A stretch of 64,000 nt of DNA from Ectocarpus siliculosus. Its lineage: Eukaryota > Sar > Phaeophyceae > Ectocarpales > Ectocarpaceae. Below, piece after piece: positions 11,301 to 25,441 of this stretch. A model generated the notes under the pieces. That model ran no database searches. It was not told the origin of the DNA and saw only the letters and a program-made list of their open reading frames with translations. A program made the position numbers and the translations under genes. Location: assembly GCA_000310025.1 (NCBI GenBank), contig FN649751.1:6482717-6546716 (forward strand), in the 5' to 3' direction. Numbering within the stretch: position 1 is the stretch's first letter; each line of letters starts with the position of its first letter.

Positions 11301-14300
11301 CAGCATAGAGGTTGACGTGCTGTGCAAACATCCTGCTGGCTTTAAAACACCACGAATGCGAACACACAAAACACCAAACACAAAACGTTGTACGTGTGCT
11401 CGTTTCACTTTCGTTTCTGTAGTCTCGGCGATGTTTGTAGCCTTTGTTCGAAACCGCTATTGCCGTTTTCGTCACATCGTTGTTTTGGGACCATTTTCAG
11501 ACTCTTTCCCGACGCGGCTACGGCGACCTCTCGTCCTCGGAGACGCTGTGCGTGCTCCGCTGGCTTTCCGACGTCCTCATGGACTCCCGCTCTGTGAGGG
11601 TAAAGATTGCTCAGCACGCGGAGCGACAGTCGAGGGCTACGGTGGGAGACAGAAAGAAGGCCGAGGAGCGAGACCACTTGGTGGCGGAGTCTCTCTCTCG
11701 CTCGCTCGCTCACAGGGGTATGGGTGAGTGAGATACAATTGTACGGCACCGGGGGGCAGGGAGGAGGTGAATTGGGGGGGTCTGTCTTCTCTCCCTGTGT
11801 TTTAGGTCTGCATAGTTCGACAATTTCCTGCTGAGGATGAAGATTTGTCTTTCACTCCCCAAACAAGGCAAGCATCGCCACGGAGACCAGGAGACAAGGA
11901 AACCAGGAGACAAGGGCGACTTTCGTGGAAATCAGCTCATTCGTAACCAGGCACTCCGTCGTGTTCATTCCAGATACGCCTGCGTTTGTCCGGGTGTGGT
12001 CTTTAGCTCGGGGCCATCGCTCCCTACCTACTCCTCCTGTTTCTCTCCGTTCCTCGTGTGAGCGGCACACGTGGACATGATTCACTACATCCCACCCATT
12101 CGCGGCCCGGCTCAACGGGTGGGGTGTAGTCGCCCATGTCCATGTGTACCGCTCACGCGAGGAACGGGATAGGTGGGGAGGGGTAGGGAGGGAGCGATGG
12201 TCCCGAGCGAAAGACCACACCCGAACGAAACGCAGGCTAAGTTAGGAATGAGCACGACGGAGCGCCTGGCTACGAATGAGGCGACTTCCACGAAAGCCTC
12301 CCTTGTCTCCGGTTCCCGTGGCGACGCTTGCTTTGTTTGGAGAGCGAAAGACAGTCTTGTTGTGTTGTTGTTGTGGTAGATGTCTCTCCAGTGTTCGAGT
12401 TAAGTCTACATGTAGTAGTAGACCCCTAGAAGAGAATACAATGTACCAGGTACAATGCCGTTTCTTATTTGGCCGCAGCCTATTCATTTCTTCCGTCCAC
12501 CCCGCGCGCGCGGGCCTCCTCTTGCCTGCGACGCTACATCTGTAACCGCGACGCAGTCGATGAGACAGCAATCGGTAAGACAGTAGTCGGTAAGACAGCA
12601 GTCGATGAGCGTCCGAAGCCCGAGGGAAACGAGCGTGTGGCGGAAGAACGGATCGAGCAGGCGGCATCGGCAGTGGTCGGGGGGGACACAGCAGGGACCG
12701 CAGCGTCTGGTACCCCCCTTACCCTCAAGGAGAAAGAGGCGCTGGTCAGCGCCAGGGCGGAAGAGAAGCGATCGGCTGTCCGTAGGGAGGCGCTAGGTTG
12801 GGACAGGTATGATACATACATGTCTGCGTGTTGCGAGCTTCCTTTTGGTCTTGATCTCTCTCGTGCTGTTGTGTGCGATTTGATTTGTTTGTGTCGTCTT
12901 CTTCTTAACACTTGGCATGGACCGCGCGTCGATCGTCCGGCGTCTACCGATAAGAAGACGCCAGTTCTTTCACACAGGAGGACATAGGTCTGAAATATTT
13001 CTTATTCCACGGCCCCCCTCTGACAGGGGCGCCGCAGAATCGTGTGTGTCCGTTTTGCCCAGAAGACACATCGTTTTTTTTTTTCTTGTTGCCTCCAAAA
13101 CGTGTTTGTTGTTTTTTCTTGATGTCGTCGTTGTCTGGTGATCACCCGTAACCCCCCTCCTTCCCCCTGCCCATGGCATTGGGACAGTACTCTTCCACCT
13201 TACACTGAACTCGACTCGACACGTCGTCAACTACAGTACCCTGCCCTAGTTCGTTTCTTCGTCTCGCCTTTTGAAATTGTTCGCCGTGCTGCCGATTGCA
13301 ATAATAGCAGTACAACTGGTCCACAGCAATCAATCTCACTCGCCCCCCACTCCCGTTTTTTTGTTTTGACGTTCAGGGAATTCAACAGGTACTGGTGGTT
13401 TGGTGGGGGCCCGTCTGAGGTCATCCACGTAGAGGAGAAGGGTGGAGACGTGTGGGGGCAGTACAGGAGTCAGCAGGAAGTAGACGCTTTGATGGACAGC
13501 CAGCACCCTCGAGGGAAGCGGGGGGCTCCGTTGAGGCGAAGGCTCTGCCAGGTATGTACTGTAGAGCTTTTTCAGTCTTGTGGGTCGGGCGCTCGTAAAA
13601 AGTTGTAGGAGAGTTGAGCATGTTGCTGCGGTTGTCTCCTCTCATCGTGGTTGGCGTTTTCTTGGCGTGATGGCCTTGCCATGCCATGTTGCTCGTCGTG
13701 GTCGTCGTCGCTGCTGCCGTGTTGGTGTTGTTTTGAAACGTTTATTGAATAGTCCAACATTCGAGGCGTCCAGCGGTGGTATATGTGAATGTATTGTGCT
13801 CTGCGTTCCTGGTGCATAGTATGCCGGAAACGAGTGCGTCATTTGTGGTATGTGTGGGTATTTGTCCGATCGGTCACGCAAGGCGTTGTTGAAGGTGAGA
13901 ACAGAGGACAGAGGCTTGAAGTTTGTCACAGACAGAGTGTGATAGTCTATAAATTGGCATTGCCCACCGGGGGGCTATATTGATCAGCCAAGTTACCACC
14001 GGAACCCATCTTTGGTACTCGTCCGCCAGCAAGCCAAAGCCAAGCCACCCAACAGAACAGCAAACCAGGTGTGTGGTCTGTACACAACGACGAAACACTC
14101 GAGACGACGAGGGTGAGATAGATGAGACGAGATAAGGGTATCGTCCGAATGCGTCCAATCGTCGAAATAAAGAAGTGGCAATCGAATCCCCTTTATCTCA
14201 GCAACCGAAACGCCGCTTTTCAATCCCCGTCTCATACCAATCTATCCAAGAGCAAGGACGAGATGCAAGTGGGGTTCGAGAGGGTGCGGCTTGTTGACGC

Positions 14301-15916
14301 GGCCGAGGAAGCCGAGCGGAAAGTGCGGGAGGACATAGAGCAGGAGCACCTCCGACAGCTGGCTGCAGTCGAAGCCGCAGCCAAAGCCGCTGAAGCTGCT
14401 GCCGCTGCAGCGGCAGCAGCGGCAGCGAGAGGCGCAGACGGCGACAGCTCCACTCGACGATCCTCTCGCAAAAGGCCGGGCCCCTCTTCTCCGGTGCGGT
14501 GCAGTTGCAAAAACGTTTTTGCAGGCGCAGGGTTTGATGCGAGTGGTTCTCCGGATGCCGGTCGGTATGAAGTGAAGGCGTAGGCCCTGGTTGGACGATG
14601 GTACGCATAGTCTACGCATGTACCGTCCGTCCCGTCCTACAGTCAACACTCATTGTTCCATTAATTCACAGAGGAGAGGAGAGCCGCTCACACGAGGGTC
14701 GTGCTATGCCTAGCTCGCTCCTTGTGGGTGTCATACGGTGCTATCACCCTCTTCGCGCTTGGTGGCCTGTGGAAGCTCCTTCCCCAATACCCCGCGCTAC
14801 TACCCTTCGGGTCCATTTCATTTTCGTATACCTTTTTTCGGTAAGTTAGCCTGTGACCACGCGAATCAACCGCGTCAAGTGTTGGACTAGTACGGGCAGA
14901 AGAAGGTATTGGGCCGAGAGAACGGAACGGTTTTAAATGTGAAGACAACAACAACAACAACTAGGCTATCAAATTTATGTGAAACTGTGTTAACGTTTGC
15001 TACTCCTGTGTTGCTCTACAGGGGAAATTTGCCGCGGTGAGTACGACCATTGCGTCCCCCCCAGTCGGTGCCCTCGAACACCGCACTCAGGGCAGCAACG
15101 GCAACAGCAACAGCAGCAGCGGTAGGATGGAAGCGGCGAGAGCGGCTGCGGAGGCAGAGGCGGCGCAGCCGTACGTGCCGCTGCTCCCGGCGTGGCGACA
15201 CGTGGCTCGAAGAGGAGACAGGGACTTCCTTCGGAACCTCAAGCTGGAGCTCACTAGCCTAGAAGAACAGGTGAGGGTTAAGACGTTAAGACGAGTGCGC
15301 CTAGCGAGAGAGACAGGCAGGGTAGCCTTGGGGGGGCGTCGGAATTGAGGCCGGCTCCGGTTAGATTGTTTGTGTCTGAAGCACCAAGGTTGGTAGGGTG
15401 GGAAGATCTGCCGAATCTCGCGTCAAGACGGTTGCTGGCTCGCTGTAAAGGCCGAAAGGATGCGTGTTCCGTCATGATCCGGCGGTGTGATGGTGACTCT
15501 TTTACGGTCCCTCGTGTGCGGTGTTTGCTGCCGTCGTTTTTACCGCTGTGTGTTTCCGGCAGCCTCGTCTCCCTCACTGTGAACCCCTGTGTCCTTTTCT
15601 CTCTGTCTCATAAAGTGCATTCGGTGTTCTCTCGCGTAACCCTCACCCTACTCTCGTACAGATCGTTTTGTCTTGAACCGAAAATCCATGGTGTTCGGCT
15701 TGGCTGCCGCGCTTTTTTGTTGGTGCCGAGGCCGATTGCTCTCTCTCATTCTTTGTACGGTTCGCTAAGTGTGTTATCCCCATGACAGTTTAGTCTATTC
15801 CCACATGCCTGCGACTGATCCACCTGGCATCTGTGCTGTGTCTGTCTGTCTGTTGGCCTGTCTGCCTGTCGGCCTGTCTGCCTGTTTGCCTGTCTGTCTG
15901 CCTGTCTCTCTGTCTC

Positions 15917-15947
<31 letters not shown>

Positions 15948-18900
15948 GTCTGTCTATCTGTTTGTCTGTCTGTCTGTTTGTCCGGGTCTGCTGATGGCTG
16001 TGTCCAGGTTGCGCCGCTCGGGAACACGACCGTGACAGGAAGGCACTCCAAAGACCGGCACGGCTGGGTGAGGGAGGTGGCGACGGCGAGGGATGTTCTT
16101 GCTCTCCGCCGACCCGCGGTACAGCTTGAACGAGCATTGTATGGTGAGGCCCTTCCTCCGCCACGGCTATTTGTGCTTTTGTTCATTTTTTTTTTACCGC
16201 TCGGCATTGTCCTTTCATACCTTTCATACCTTTTATTCGTTTCATACCTTTCATAGGTTTCATAACTTTCATACCTCATAACGTTAATACCTTCATTATA
16301 GGTCCGGAAGCCGGGCCACAACCCCGAGGGGGCCATTTGGTGGTTGTGATTGATACCTCGACGGTTTTATTAGTAGTGCTTGCCCGACCGGCCCTGCTCA
16401 AAGGATGCTACTCGGTAACTTTGATCATTCACCACAGCAGTCTCTCTGAGGTGTGAGGCGTGAGGTGTGAGGTGTGAAGTGTGAGGTGCGCGGCGGTCAC
16501 GACAGAGGTGGATGGCCCAAAAGCGCTAGTCGGCCTGGAAAACTGCCGATTTTTCCGTGTTCTGCAGGCCGAACACCGGGTGACTTTTCATCTCCGTTGT
16601 CGTCCGCATTGTTTTGTGCTGCACATTGATAGTGTGCTCCCGACGCCTGCCCCACCTACTACTGTCGGTTCGGCGTGTTTTGTTTCCTTTTTTGTTTCCT
16701 CCACCGGCCCATGAAGCGTGCAGCCGGGACATGATGGAAAACCTGGCGATGGACTGGTCCAGCATGGCCGTTGCCGAGGGGGAGGATGTCTCGTGGGACA
16801 GCCCGTACGATTGGACTTTTCTCAAGTCGCAGGGGCGTGACCGCCGAAAGGGAAAGGATCGAGAGCAGAGAGCCTCGTTGGGCGAAGACGGCAGAGCTGC
16901 TCCCAGTGCTACCGTAGGCAGCGGCAGTGCGGCCATAGGCGGCGGCGGTCCAACGGCAGCGGAAGTCGGCGCGTCAGCACGCGCTCCTTCAAGAGGCAAG
17001 CGTAACGTTGCCAAGAAGAGAGAGAGCGGTCGAGAGTTGACAAGTCCCGCTGCTGCTCAAGCTGCTGCCGCTAAAGCGGCCGTGTCCCCTGCTGCTGCTG
17101 CGTTTATGGGGAGGGGGCGGCAGGAGGGAGAGGGCACAAGAGAGGGGGCCCAGGGGGCGAGAAAGGTGGCGAGGGAGGAGGTTATAGAAGAGGCTCGTGT
17201 GTTCGCCGCTGGTGACAGCGCGGGTGCTGGTGTTAACTCTTTGGCGGAGCTACTGGTGCCGGGGGGGAAGGCTCCACCGGAAGAAAGCTCGGCCGGATGT
17301 TTACCCTCAGCAGGGCGTGTCGTTTTCCAAGATGAGGATGATGCACAGAAGGTGACAGAAAAGGCCGACTCTCAGCCGGCTGCGTCTGATACTCCTGTTA
17401 CTGAGGCGACTCCAGCGACTGGCGACGAACAGGATGCTGCCACGAGTGCTACCACTACGGCAAGATTAAGCGGGTTACAAGCTAGCGATAGCGTACAGGG
17501 GGGCGCGTATTCTACGCCGTTAGAGGGGAAAGTAGGAGTCGCCAGGCCCGCGTCCTCCTCTCTGCAAGCGACGGCACGCGATGGCGGCGAAGAAGGCCTC
17601 AATGCTAACAGCGCTAACAGTGCTAACAGCAACAGTAATAATAACAGCAACAGCAACAACAGCAGTGCAGCCCCTGCCGACGCCGAAGGTAGTAGCATTG
17701 ACACCAGTGACACCAGCACCGCCACCGCCCGCACCGTTCCTTCGGAGCCAAAGGCCACGACGCCGGCTGTAGCAACTCGTGCTTCCGACGAAGCGAAGGA
17801 AGTGAAAGAAGTGAAGGAAGTGAAGGCAGGGAAGGCAGGGGAGACTGACATCTCCGGAGATAGTAGCGGCGGCTTGGGAGGCGGTGGGGTTGTTGGTCTC
17901 GCCGGTGTAGACGACGAGAAGGACCGCACGAGGCTAAAGGAGGGAGCTGATGATAGGACAGCCACGGATGCTGGTGGCAGTATCAGCCATCCGCCAGAAG
18001 CTGCCGGTGGGGGGAGTGCAGCCGACAACGTGGCGAGCGAAGCAAACAGTGGTCCGATGGAAGTAGAAGGAGGAGGGGTGGAACTAGAGAGGAACTCTGG
18101 GACGATGAAAACGGCGGCCGTCGAGGATTCGCGAGAAGGAGAACCAGCAGGGATGAGCGATGATGGCAATGGCGACAAGACACCGGTCCTAGATGGGCAA
18201 ACGGAGGCAACCCCCGATGCTGGCGGTGATACAGGCCCCAACGCTGCTTTCCCTGTGGAGGATGCGGCTGGAGCGGCGGCGTCAACTCCTGCAGACTCAG
18301 GAGGCAACGAGGGCGACGGCGGCAACCCTTCCAAGACTGCCGGTGTTGATTTGTTCGAGAAGACGAAACCCAGCGGTACCCGGGGTGATATTGATGATGG
18401 AGATGATGATGCGGAAGTCCCGGAGTCCGTGAAAGGCATGCAGGAGGGGGGCAGGAGAGACCAAGGAGCAGGGGAGCAGCAGGTGGAGGAGGACAATGCT
18501 GTTGCCACTGCCGCTGCTGTTTCTGCTGCTGCTGCTGCTGCGACAGTCGCGCTAGGCGTTGGGGGTGATGGGTCTACGAAAAAGACTCCGACGACAATGA
18601 CGAAGGCAGAAGCGGATGATGCGGGTTTAACGGAGGGCAACGTGAGTCTGAAACGGGTCGGCATGGAACCCCGTATGGCATGGCATTCCGGTTGCGTCCG
18701 GAGATGTTTTTTTTTTTTGCACCAGTGGGGTGAAGCCGAGGGTTTCCCGGCGCTTCTGGTCGCGGTGGTACTTGTCGGTGTTATTTCTTTTTGCCCCCGC
18801 ACACACCGTGCAGCTCGTCTCGAGTCCCGCGTAATATGGCAGCAGGCGGTGGTACCTGCGGCTAGAACGAAGGAGGGAGGAAGACGCGACTGTTTGTCTT

Positions 18901-21900
18901 TGTGCGATGCTGCCTTGAAGAAGACTGTTTGCAGTAGTTGGAGCGGCCGCGGTGCTGTCTCGTAAAAGCGATGGAAAAGCCGTACAGGCCATGGTCCATC
19001 CCGAGCGCGGTTTCGAGGGAGCCAGCAACTTATTTTTGCTCGTGCGGATCCTCGTCACCGCCTGCCCCTGGCTCTTACCCGACTCCTCGTAGCGCTGCCG
19101 TCGCCTATGTAGCATCCCTCTGAGTTTGTCTTTGACACCCGTTGCATCCCATTTTTCGATCATTTGCAATTTTTGTGTTCGTTTTCGTTTGAGTAGGCCT
19201 TTCATTCTTATTCCGCTTGCATTTCATTTCAATCGTGCTGTATGGCATCGCGTTGCACCATACAACATCCCACAACATCAGAGGCCCCCGTCATCGCCAT
19301 CAAGTGCATTTGCATCGCGACAACACCACAAGCAGGAGATGGACGGCATGGACGAAGCAGCAGAAGAAGAGGAGGAAGAGGAAGAGGAGGAAGAGGTCGA
19401 GCCGGAAAAGCGGTGGGAGATGGAGAGGGAGGGTATTGCATTGGCTAATCTCTCCGCGGAGCTACAGGTGTGTGTGTTGTGTCGTGCGGGGGAGGGAGGG
19501 AGGTTTGTTGTTCTTTGATGGCCGTAGCCGTTGGACCATGATGAAGCACTCGTTGGTTGAGATTCACAAAGGCTTCGTTGCGGTTCCTATTCATTACAGA
19601 GCACATGTAGTGGCAATGCTTCTTGTTATCGTCTTGGCTCATGTCAATGTTCCTACCGTAACTCGTGTGGAAGATATTATGCATTACCCCGGCGCATCCT
19701 TGACAGAGTTTGCTTGGCAGTCTCACATGCGGGAAACTCCTACATGTATTTGCAACTTCAACGTTGTACTCGGAGCGGTTTTGCTCGCCGCCCATACATA
19801 AACATGTAGTTCGTCCACCTTGGGACATGGTAGTGTATCTACCAAAAATCGTGGTTCAAGGGTCTACCGACCGTGGTTCTCCAAGGGGTGGTTGTTGAAA
19901 AACATCCACTCCAAACATACAGTCCGTGAGTCTACAATAGCCTCGCTTTTTGAGACGTAAGGCTTGACGTGAGATGAGGCACGCCGTTGGGGCAAGCACG
20001 TACGCTACAATTCACTACAGCAGTGCAGTACTATACGGCAGGGTTATCCGTGGCACGTTTATGCGAGTTGCTGGTAGGCGCGTTGTCCTTGCCAAAGCCG
20101 TTCGCCTTGAAAGATCATTTCGCCCGCCCCGTTTTCGTGAAGGGCGCCCTATCCACGGACCCCGCGTTTCGTGAGGCGTGGCGGAAGGAGATGCTCGCCG
20201 CTCGCACTCTAGCCGGGGTGGCGACGTTGGTGTACTCGCTCCTCACAAGCGCGGCAGGGGTCCTCCCTGCCCTTCAAGAGCAGGACATGCAGGAGCAGGC
20301 TTTGATTAACCAGGTTGGTGGAAGGGCACCTGAGAGAGAGGGAGATAGTGATCGGGAGGATGAGAGGGGACCCTCTTTAGCCGGTCGGGCGGGGTCGTTC
20401 ATTTTGTGAATTACTCCTAGTACTTCGAGGACAGAGGGGAGGAGGAAGCAGCAGGCGTTGCTGTCGAGGAGGGGATTGGGGGGCGCTAGACAGGGGTGTC
20501 GGTCTGCTGTGGAAAACGTTTCAACCACACGGTCCTGTGTAGAAGCACTTCCCACCCGTCTATCTGGGGTGTTGCCGAAAGGCTATGTGAGCATTGTGTA
20601 CTTTCTCGGCAGGGCGAACACTAGGCGGGAGAGGAGTGGGATTGACTGGCATCACCGAACGTTTCCTTTCCTATTGCAGCTCTCCGATCTTGCAGTCACG
20701 CGGTAGACCACTCCGCACACCAGAATTGTGCCTACACCTCGACGAGCTGATCTAGTATACTTGTACCATTTCGCGATATCGAGAACAGCCTGTACCACCA
20801 AACATGGCAGCGCTCCATTTCACTCCATTCTCCTACCCATGGCCCTCGCCCCGTTTCGGTTCCGTTTCGACCCATTGCATCCCACGCCTCCGGAACACAC
20901 AACACACCCGAAGGACCTCGCCACCAACCAGGCGCTGCGCGTTCGCTGCTCCTCTACGTCCGAGATCGTGTGGGCTCGCTTGCACGGGTTTCCATGGTGG
21001 CCAGCTCTTGTCGTCAAGCCAGAAGGGGTGGGCTTTCAGGTAAGGAGAACCGAGGGGCACAGCAGAATCGATTTTTGTTGTAATCTGGGGGGGGGCGGGC
21101 GGATGGGTGTCACCTGGAAGCTAAGAGAGGAGGTATTCGGGGACGGCAGGCTTGGGGTTGTTGGGTCATGTCATGCTGGCTCGTGTTTGGCTTCCGTGGC
21201 GTGTTCGGCGTTTGCAGGTTAGTGTTGCTTGATTCGAGTGCGCTGCAGGTAGACGCAGTCCGTGCGAACAGCCTCTGTAGGTGGCCATCTTGTTGTTCTG
21301 CCTCTTTTCACGTAGATTACAGGCACGCGGTGCTGCTGTGATGTCTACATGTGCCGATGCGGAACGAGGAGACGAGATGATGTTGGTGTTTGTGTCCTCC
21401 AGTTAATATGAATTTCGTCGTTCCCCCCCGCCGTCGGTTTACTTGAAGAAACCCCATCACCGGCTGCGGATTCCTCTTTGCATCCCCACTTCCATGCGTT
21501 CCTTGCCCTTCTGATGCATTCCTGTTTCGTTGAATGTACTCGGTGAGGCAGAACACGCCGCTCTTAGCCCTGACTGTTGTAGTGACCTCTGATTCTGCTG
21601 TTAATGTTTCTCCGTAATTTTTAGTGGCCTCTGGTTCTTCTCGTTTCTCCGTAATTTTTGCCGCCGGTATCCCTGCCGCCGCTGCTCCTGGTGCTGCTAC
21701 TGCGTTTTTTATTTTTTTATGTTACCGATGCCATCTTAACCTGAATGCGTTTCTGCTGTTGCATGGCTGGTGGTGATGCTGTCGCTGATGGACTCCACAA
21801 ATCCTGGGAAACGATTGATTCAGCGGAGCCTCCTAGAAGCGGGTGATCGCCTCGTGGTCTTCATGAACGAGCACCAACAGTTCCGGGTGAACCACCGCTT

Positions 21901-24900
21901 CTGCAAGCCATACGTAGGCACGACCAAACACGATGACGTCATGCGACGGGCAAGCCGCAGCAACAGGAGGATGGCCAGAGCGATAAAGGTACCTGGGCGG
22001 TGCCGCCTTGTATCATGAGGACGTGGGAGCTGGTGTAAGGGCGGATGACGCCAGGCTAAGCTGCTTGTACGGGTAGGGATATTGTGGACAGCTACCGATG
22101 GCGAGACAGACTGCTGAATAGTCACAGCGAGACGGTTACGGGAGATGTAGAGCGTGCTTTCCCAAAGGCAAGGAAGCCCTAACAAAGGACGCCTTGCACG
22201 GGACTGTATCGTTCCAACATATGGATCGATTGATCTTGATGATGATTTCTTCAGTGCCTCGAGGTCGAGAACAGACTCATTGGCAACTAGTCTAGGTGTC
22301 GTCGAAATGCCGTGGCTCATCGAAATGTTCTTTCTTCACCAGTACAGGCAGGAGCAGCTACAGTGTCTCAATCCATTGCTTGTCTGTGCGTCTGTCTTCA
22401 TGGTGTCTTGAGGCTTTTCGGCATTAGTTCTCCCTGCCATGTAATCTCCGTCCGATGGACCTAAAGGTCAAAGTGTCCCCGAACAACAACGTTCACGCAC
22501 ACAAGAGGAAAAAAAAAACACACGCCTTGTCTTTGTTCCCTGCCCCTTTGGGGGTACTGTACTGCACTCTACTGCACTGTACTTTGTTGTTGAATTGTTG
22601 AATACTGCAGATGGCAACGAAGGGGCTCCGAGTGGCGCACGAGCGTTTCGGGAGCGACGGTGACCCCAACGCCCCTCACAACCGACCAAACTTCGACACA
22701 CAAGACACACAGCAACAACAACCAGCCGCCGCCGCCGCCGCCCCCCCCCCCGCCGCTGGTACGCGGTTGACGGGGAGCGCTACCGCCGCACCACCTGCTG
22801 CTGCTGGTGAAGTCTTGACAGGGAGCGCACCCGCCACCTCTCACCGCTCAGTGCCCCCCGGGCAAGCAGCTCAGCGGGGGCTAGCGCTGGCAGCGGCGGC
22901 GGCAGCAGCGGCGGGGGTGGGTGCGGCGGCGGGAGGGGAGACGGGTAAGGTTTCCAGGCCCCGCCGCACTCCGAAAGTTCCCAAGTATCTGACAGAAGGG
23001 ATGGTTGGGGACGGCGGCGCGGATGCGCCCGTGAGATCGATTGCGGGCAAGGGCAAGGTGTGTGTATCGTTATCGTGTATGCTTTTTACTCGGATGTCGA
23101 GTGAACTTGGTGTGCTTGTTGTGAGTCTTTGTGCGTGGCCGAGCATGATGGGATGGCCCAATGGTTGGCCTCTTTTTCATGGTGCACTATCATGGTCCAC
23201 ATTTTCCAGTTTGTTTCTGCGCTTTGAAAAATGCTGCAAGTTTTTGTTTCATGGTGCCTAGACTAAGGGTGCATCGTGGGGCACCGTGAAAGGCGCGATG
23301 ATTTTCATGGACCTTTCTTAATATAATGATTATTTCTAACCCTGCAATACCATTATACCCTACTTCGTACACGCTGTTGCTGACTGCTTGAAAACGTTTA
23401 TTTAGTGTGGCAGGACGCATACATGTTTTGGGTGCTAATGCTAGTGTAGCGGTGGCCTGTACTGTAGCTGGGTCGAGGCATAGAAGAGGAGGTGTCCGGC
23501 TTACCGTACCAATAGCCGAGTGCAGTGCAAGTATGGTGGCAGAGCTTACCATACCCATCGTCATGCCCTAAGGTATACCAGAGCGGCACTTGACCCTCCG
23601 GCCCTATTGTTCCGCGCGAGTTCGCCGACAGCCGCACCCAATCCATCGTTCACCTTTTGTTTGTCACCTCGTGCTTTAATGTGATCATTTTGATAATAGA
23701 CTGGCATTGCCGCTGTTGTCCGCCACTCTGCGCGCTCTCGGCCCACCGGTACCGTGCCCTGGCCTTCTTTTCTCAAGTCCTACTTCAATCATATTTTCCG
23801 TTTCTTGTTTGTTCTCCGTGGGCTTTTCCCTGTGCCCGTTGCGCCTGTAGAAGCGTAAGGATGGTCGTGTTGGTGGGTCCACCGGCATGTGGCAGGCAAG
23901 GAAGAGCCAGAAGCGGGGCGGCGGCGGTGGCGGCAGCGAGTTGGAGCAGCACCAACCCGCGGCGCCGGCGGAGCGGCAGCCTTCCCGCAAAAAGATGCCG
24001 GCCGCCTTGGCTCAAGCGGAATTAGCGAGCGGGTCGATGAGCATGGTGCGTTAACTGGGACTGGGTTGCACAACTGGGTGTCGTTAGTTGTTTTGTGCGT
24101 TTCGGCGGTGTGGGCGCCAAAAAATCGATTTGTATGTTGACGCGATTGTAGTTTGTGTGGGATGTGAAATTCTTGTAGTATGTTTCGACGTTCTCGTCCT
24201 TGCACAATTTCCTTGGCCGACCCCCAATGCCTACACCTACCGTGCTTGCTCTCGCCCCACGGTGGAAAAACACTTGTCGGCTCCAGCAGCAGGGGGTCCG
24301 TGAAGCGCTATCATTAGCTTCAGGCCAGCGATGCCACTCCACCTATGCATACCACAACGACACTCGCCTGGAGTCTGGCTCCAATTCGCGGCCCCGAGCG
24401 CCGGTTGCCGAGCAAGGCCGACGAGGCGTCAGTGTCAGTCTTGGCCTTGACGGCCCTCCTCAAGGACCCCTGCTGTCGCATAGCGTGTCTCGCGGGAGGG
24501 ACTGGTACAGCAGTGCCGCAGACCGTGGGGCCGCGACGCCTATCTACGTTCGAGACGGCAGCAGGATGACGGTGGCAGGCAGCGGCAGCGACAGTTTTGC
24601 CCATCATCGCCCTTTCGAGATACAGCAACAGCAACAGCGGCAGCGACATGAGCAGGAAAGCGGTGCGAGCATCAGCAGCAGTAGCATCAGCAGCATCAGT
24701 AGCAGCGGTGGTCTTGGTCGTGGAACGGCCCAACGTGAGAGCAGGCAAACGCCGCCGAATCGATGGCAAGGACAACAGCAGCACCACCAGCATGGAGCCA
24801 GGTGGGGGGTCGGGGGGTCCGCAATCGGGGCACGGGTTACTCCCCCCGCGCAAGGCGCTGCAGCGGCGGGGGCGGCTGCAGGCGAGCTTGGTGCTTCGGG

Positions 24901-25410
24901 CCGACAACGGGTTCTGGCTGACGCGCTTTCTCGTGGCCATGCGGGACTTGGGCTGGGGGCGATGGGCATGTTTGAGGGGTGTGCTGCTGGCAGGACAAGC
25001 GCAGGCGGCGTTGGCGGTGTCGCATCGTCTTCGCCCAGAGCTGGAGGACAAGGCATGCTCGTCGCACGAGACAATCTGGACTTTCCCCCGCTAGGCACTA
25101 GTGGTGGAGGTGGTGTTGTTGTCGGGGTCGGGCCTGAGTCAAGCCATGTCCAGCTCGGGCAGCAGCACCAGCCGCCGCAAGGAGGGCGACGTTCGTGGGC
25201 GCAAGGGCAGGAGGCTGTCCTCTTGGCGCAGCGTCGTACACAGGAGTTGCAGGCTCGGCAGTGGCAGCAGCGACAGCGGGAGGACCGTCTCACCTTAGAA
25301 CCCGGCGGAGGTGGTGTTCAACAGCTGGGGGGTGGGGTCACGGGGAGTGTCTTTGGCCTGGGCGAGGGGGAGGTGGGAGATTTTTCTTCGACGTTCAACA
25401 TCCAAAGGCA

Positions 25411-25441
<31 letters not shown>

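Noticed and set aside
15769-16336. Open frames of Cys/Leu/Val-rich or Arg/Gln/Thr-rich peptide on either strand
   Set aside because: They are translations of the TGTC microsatellite in an intron.
17372-18802. A 476-codon minus-strand open frame
   Set aside because: It lies wholly opposite the big exon 16, is Ser/Pro/Leu-rich, and runs past the exon's donor; a GC-bias shadow.
18925-19123. A hydrophobic frame (GFEGASNLFLLVRILVTA) as an additional exon of the chromatin gene
   Set aside because: Acceptor phase does not match exon 16, no GT donor precedes its stop, and exons 16 and 19336-19467 already join in phase 0.
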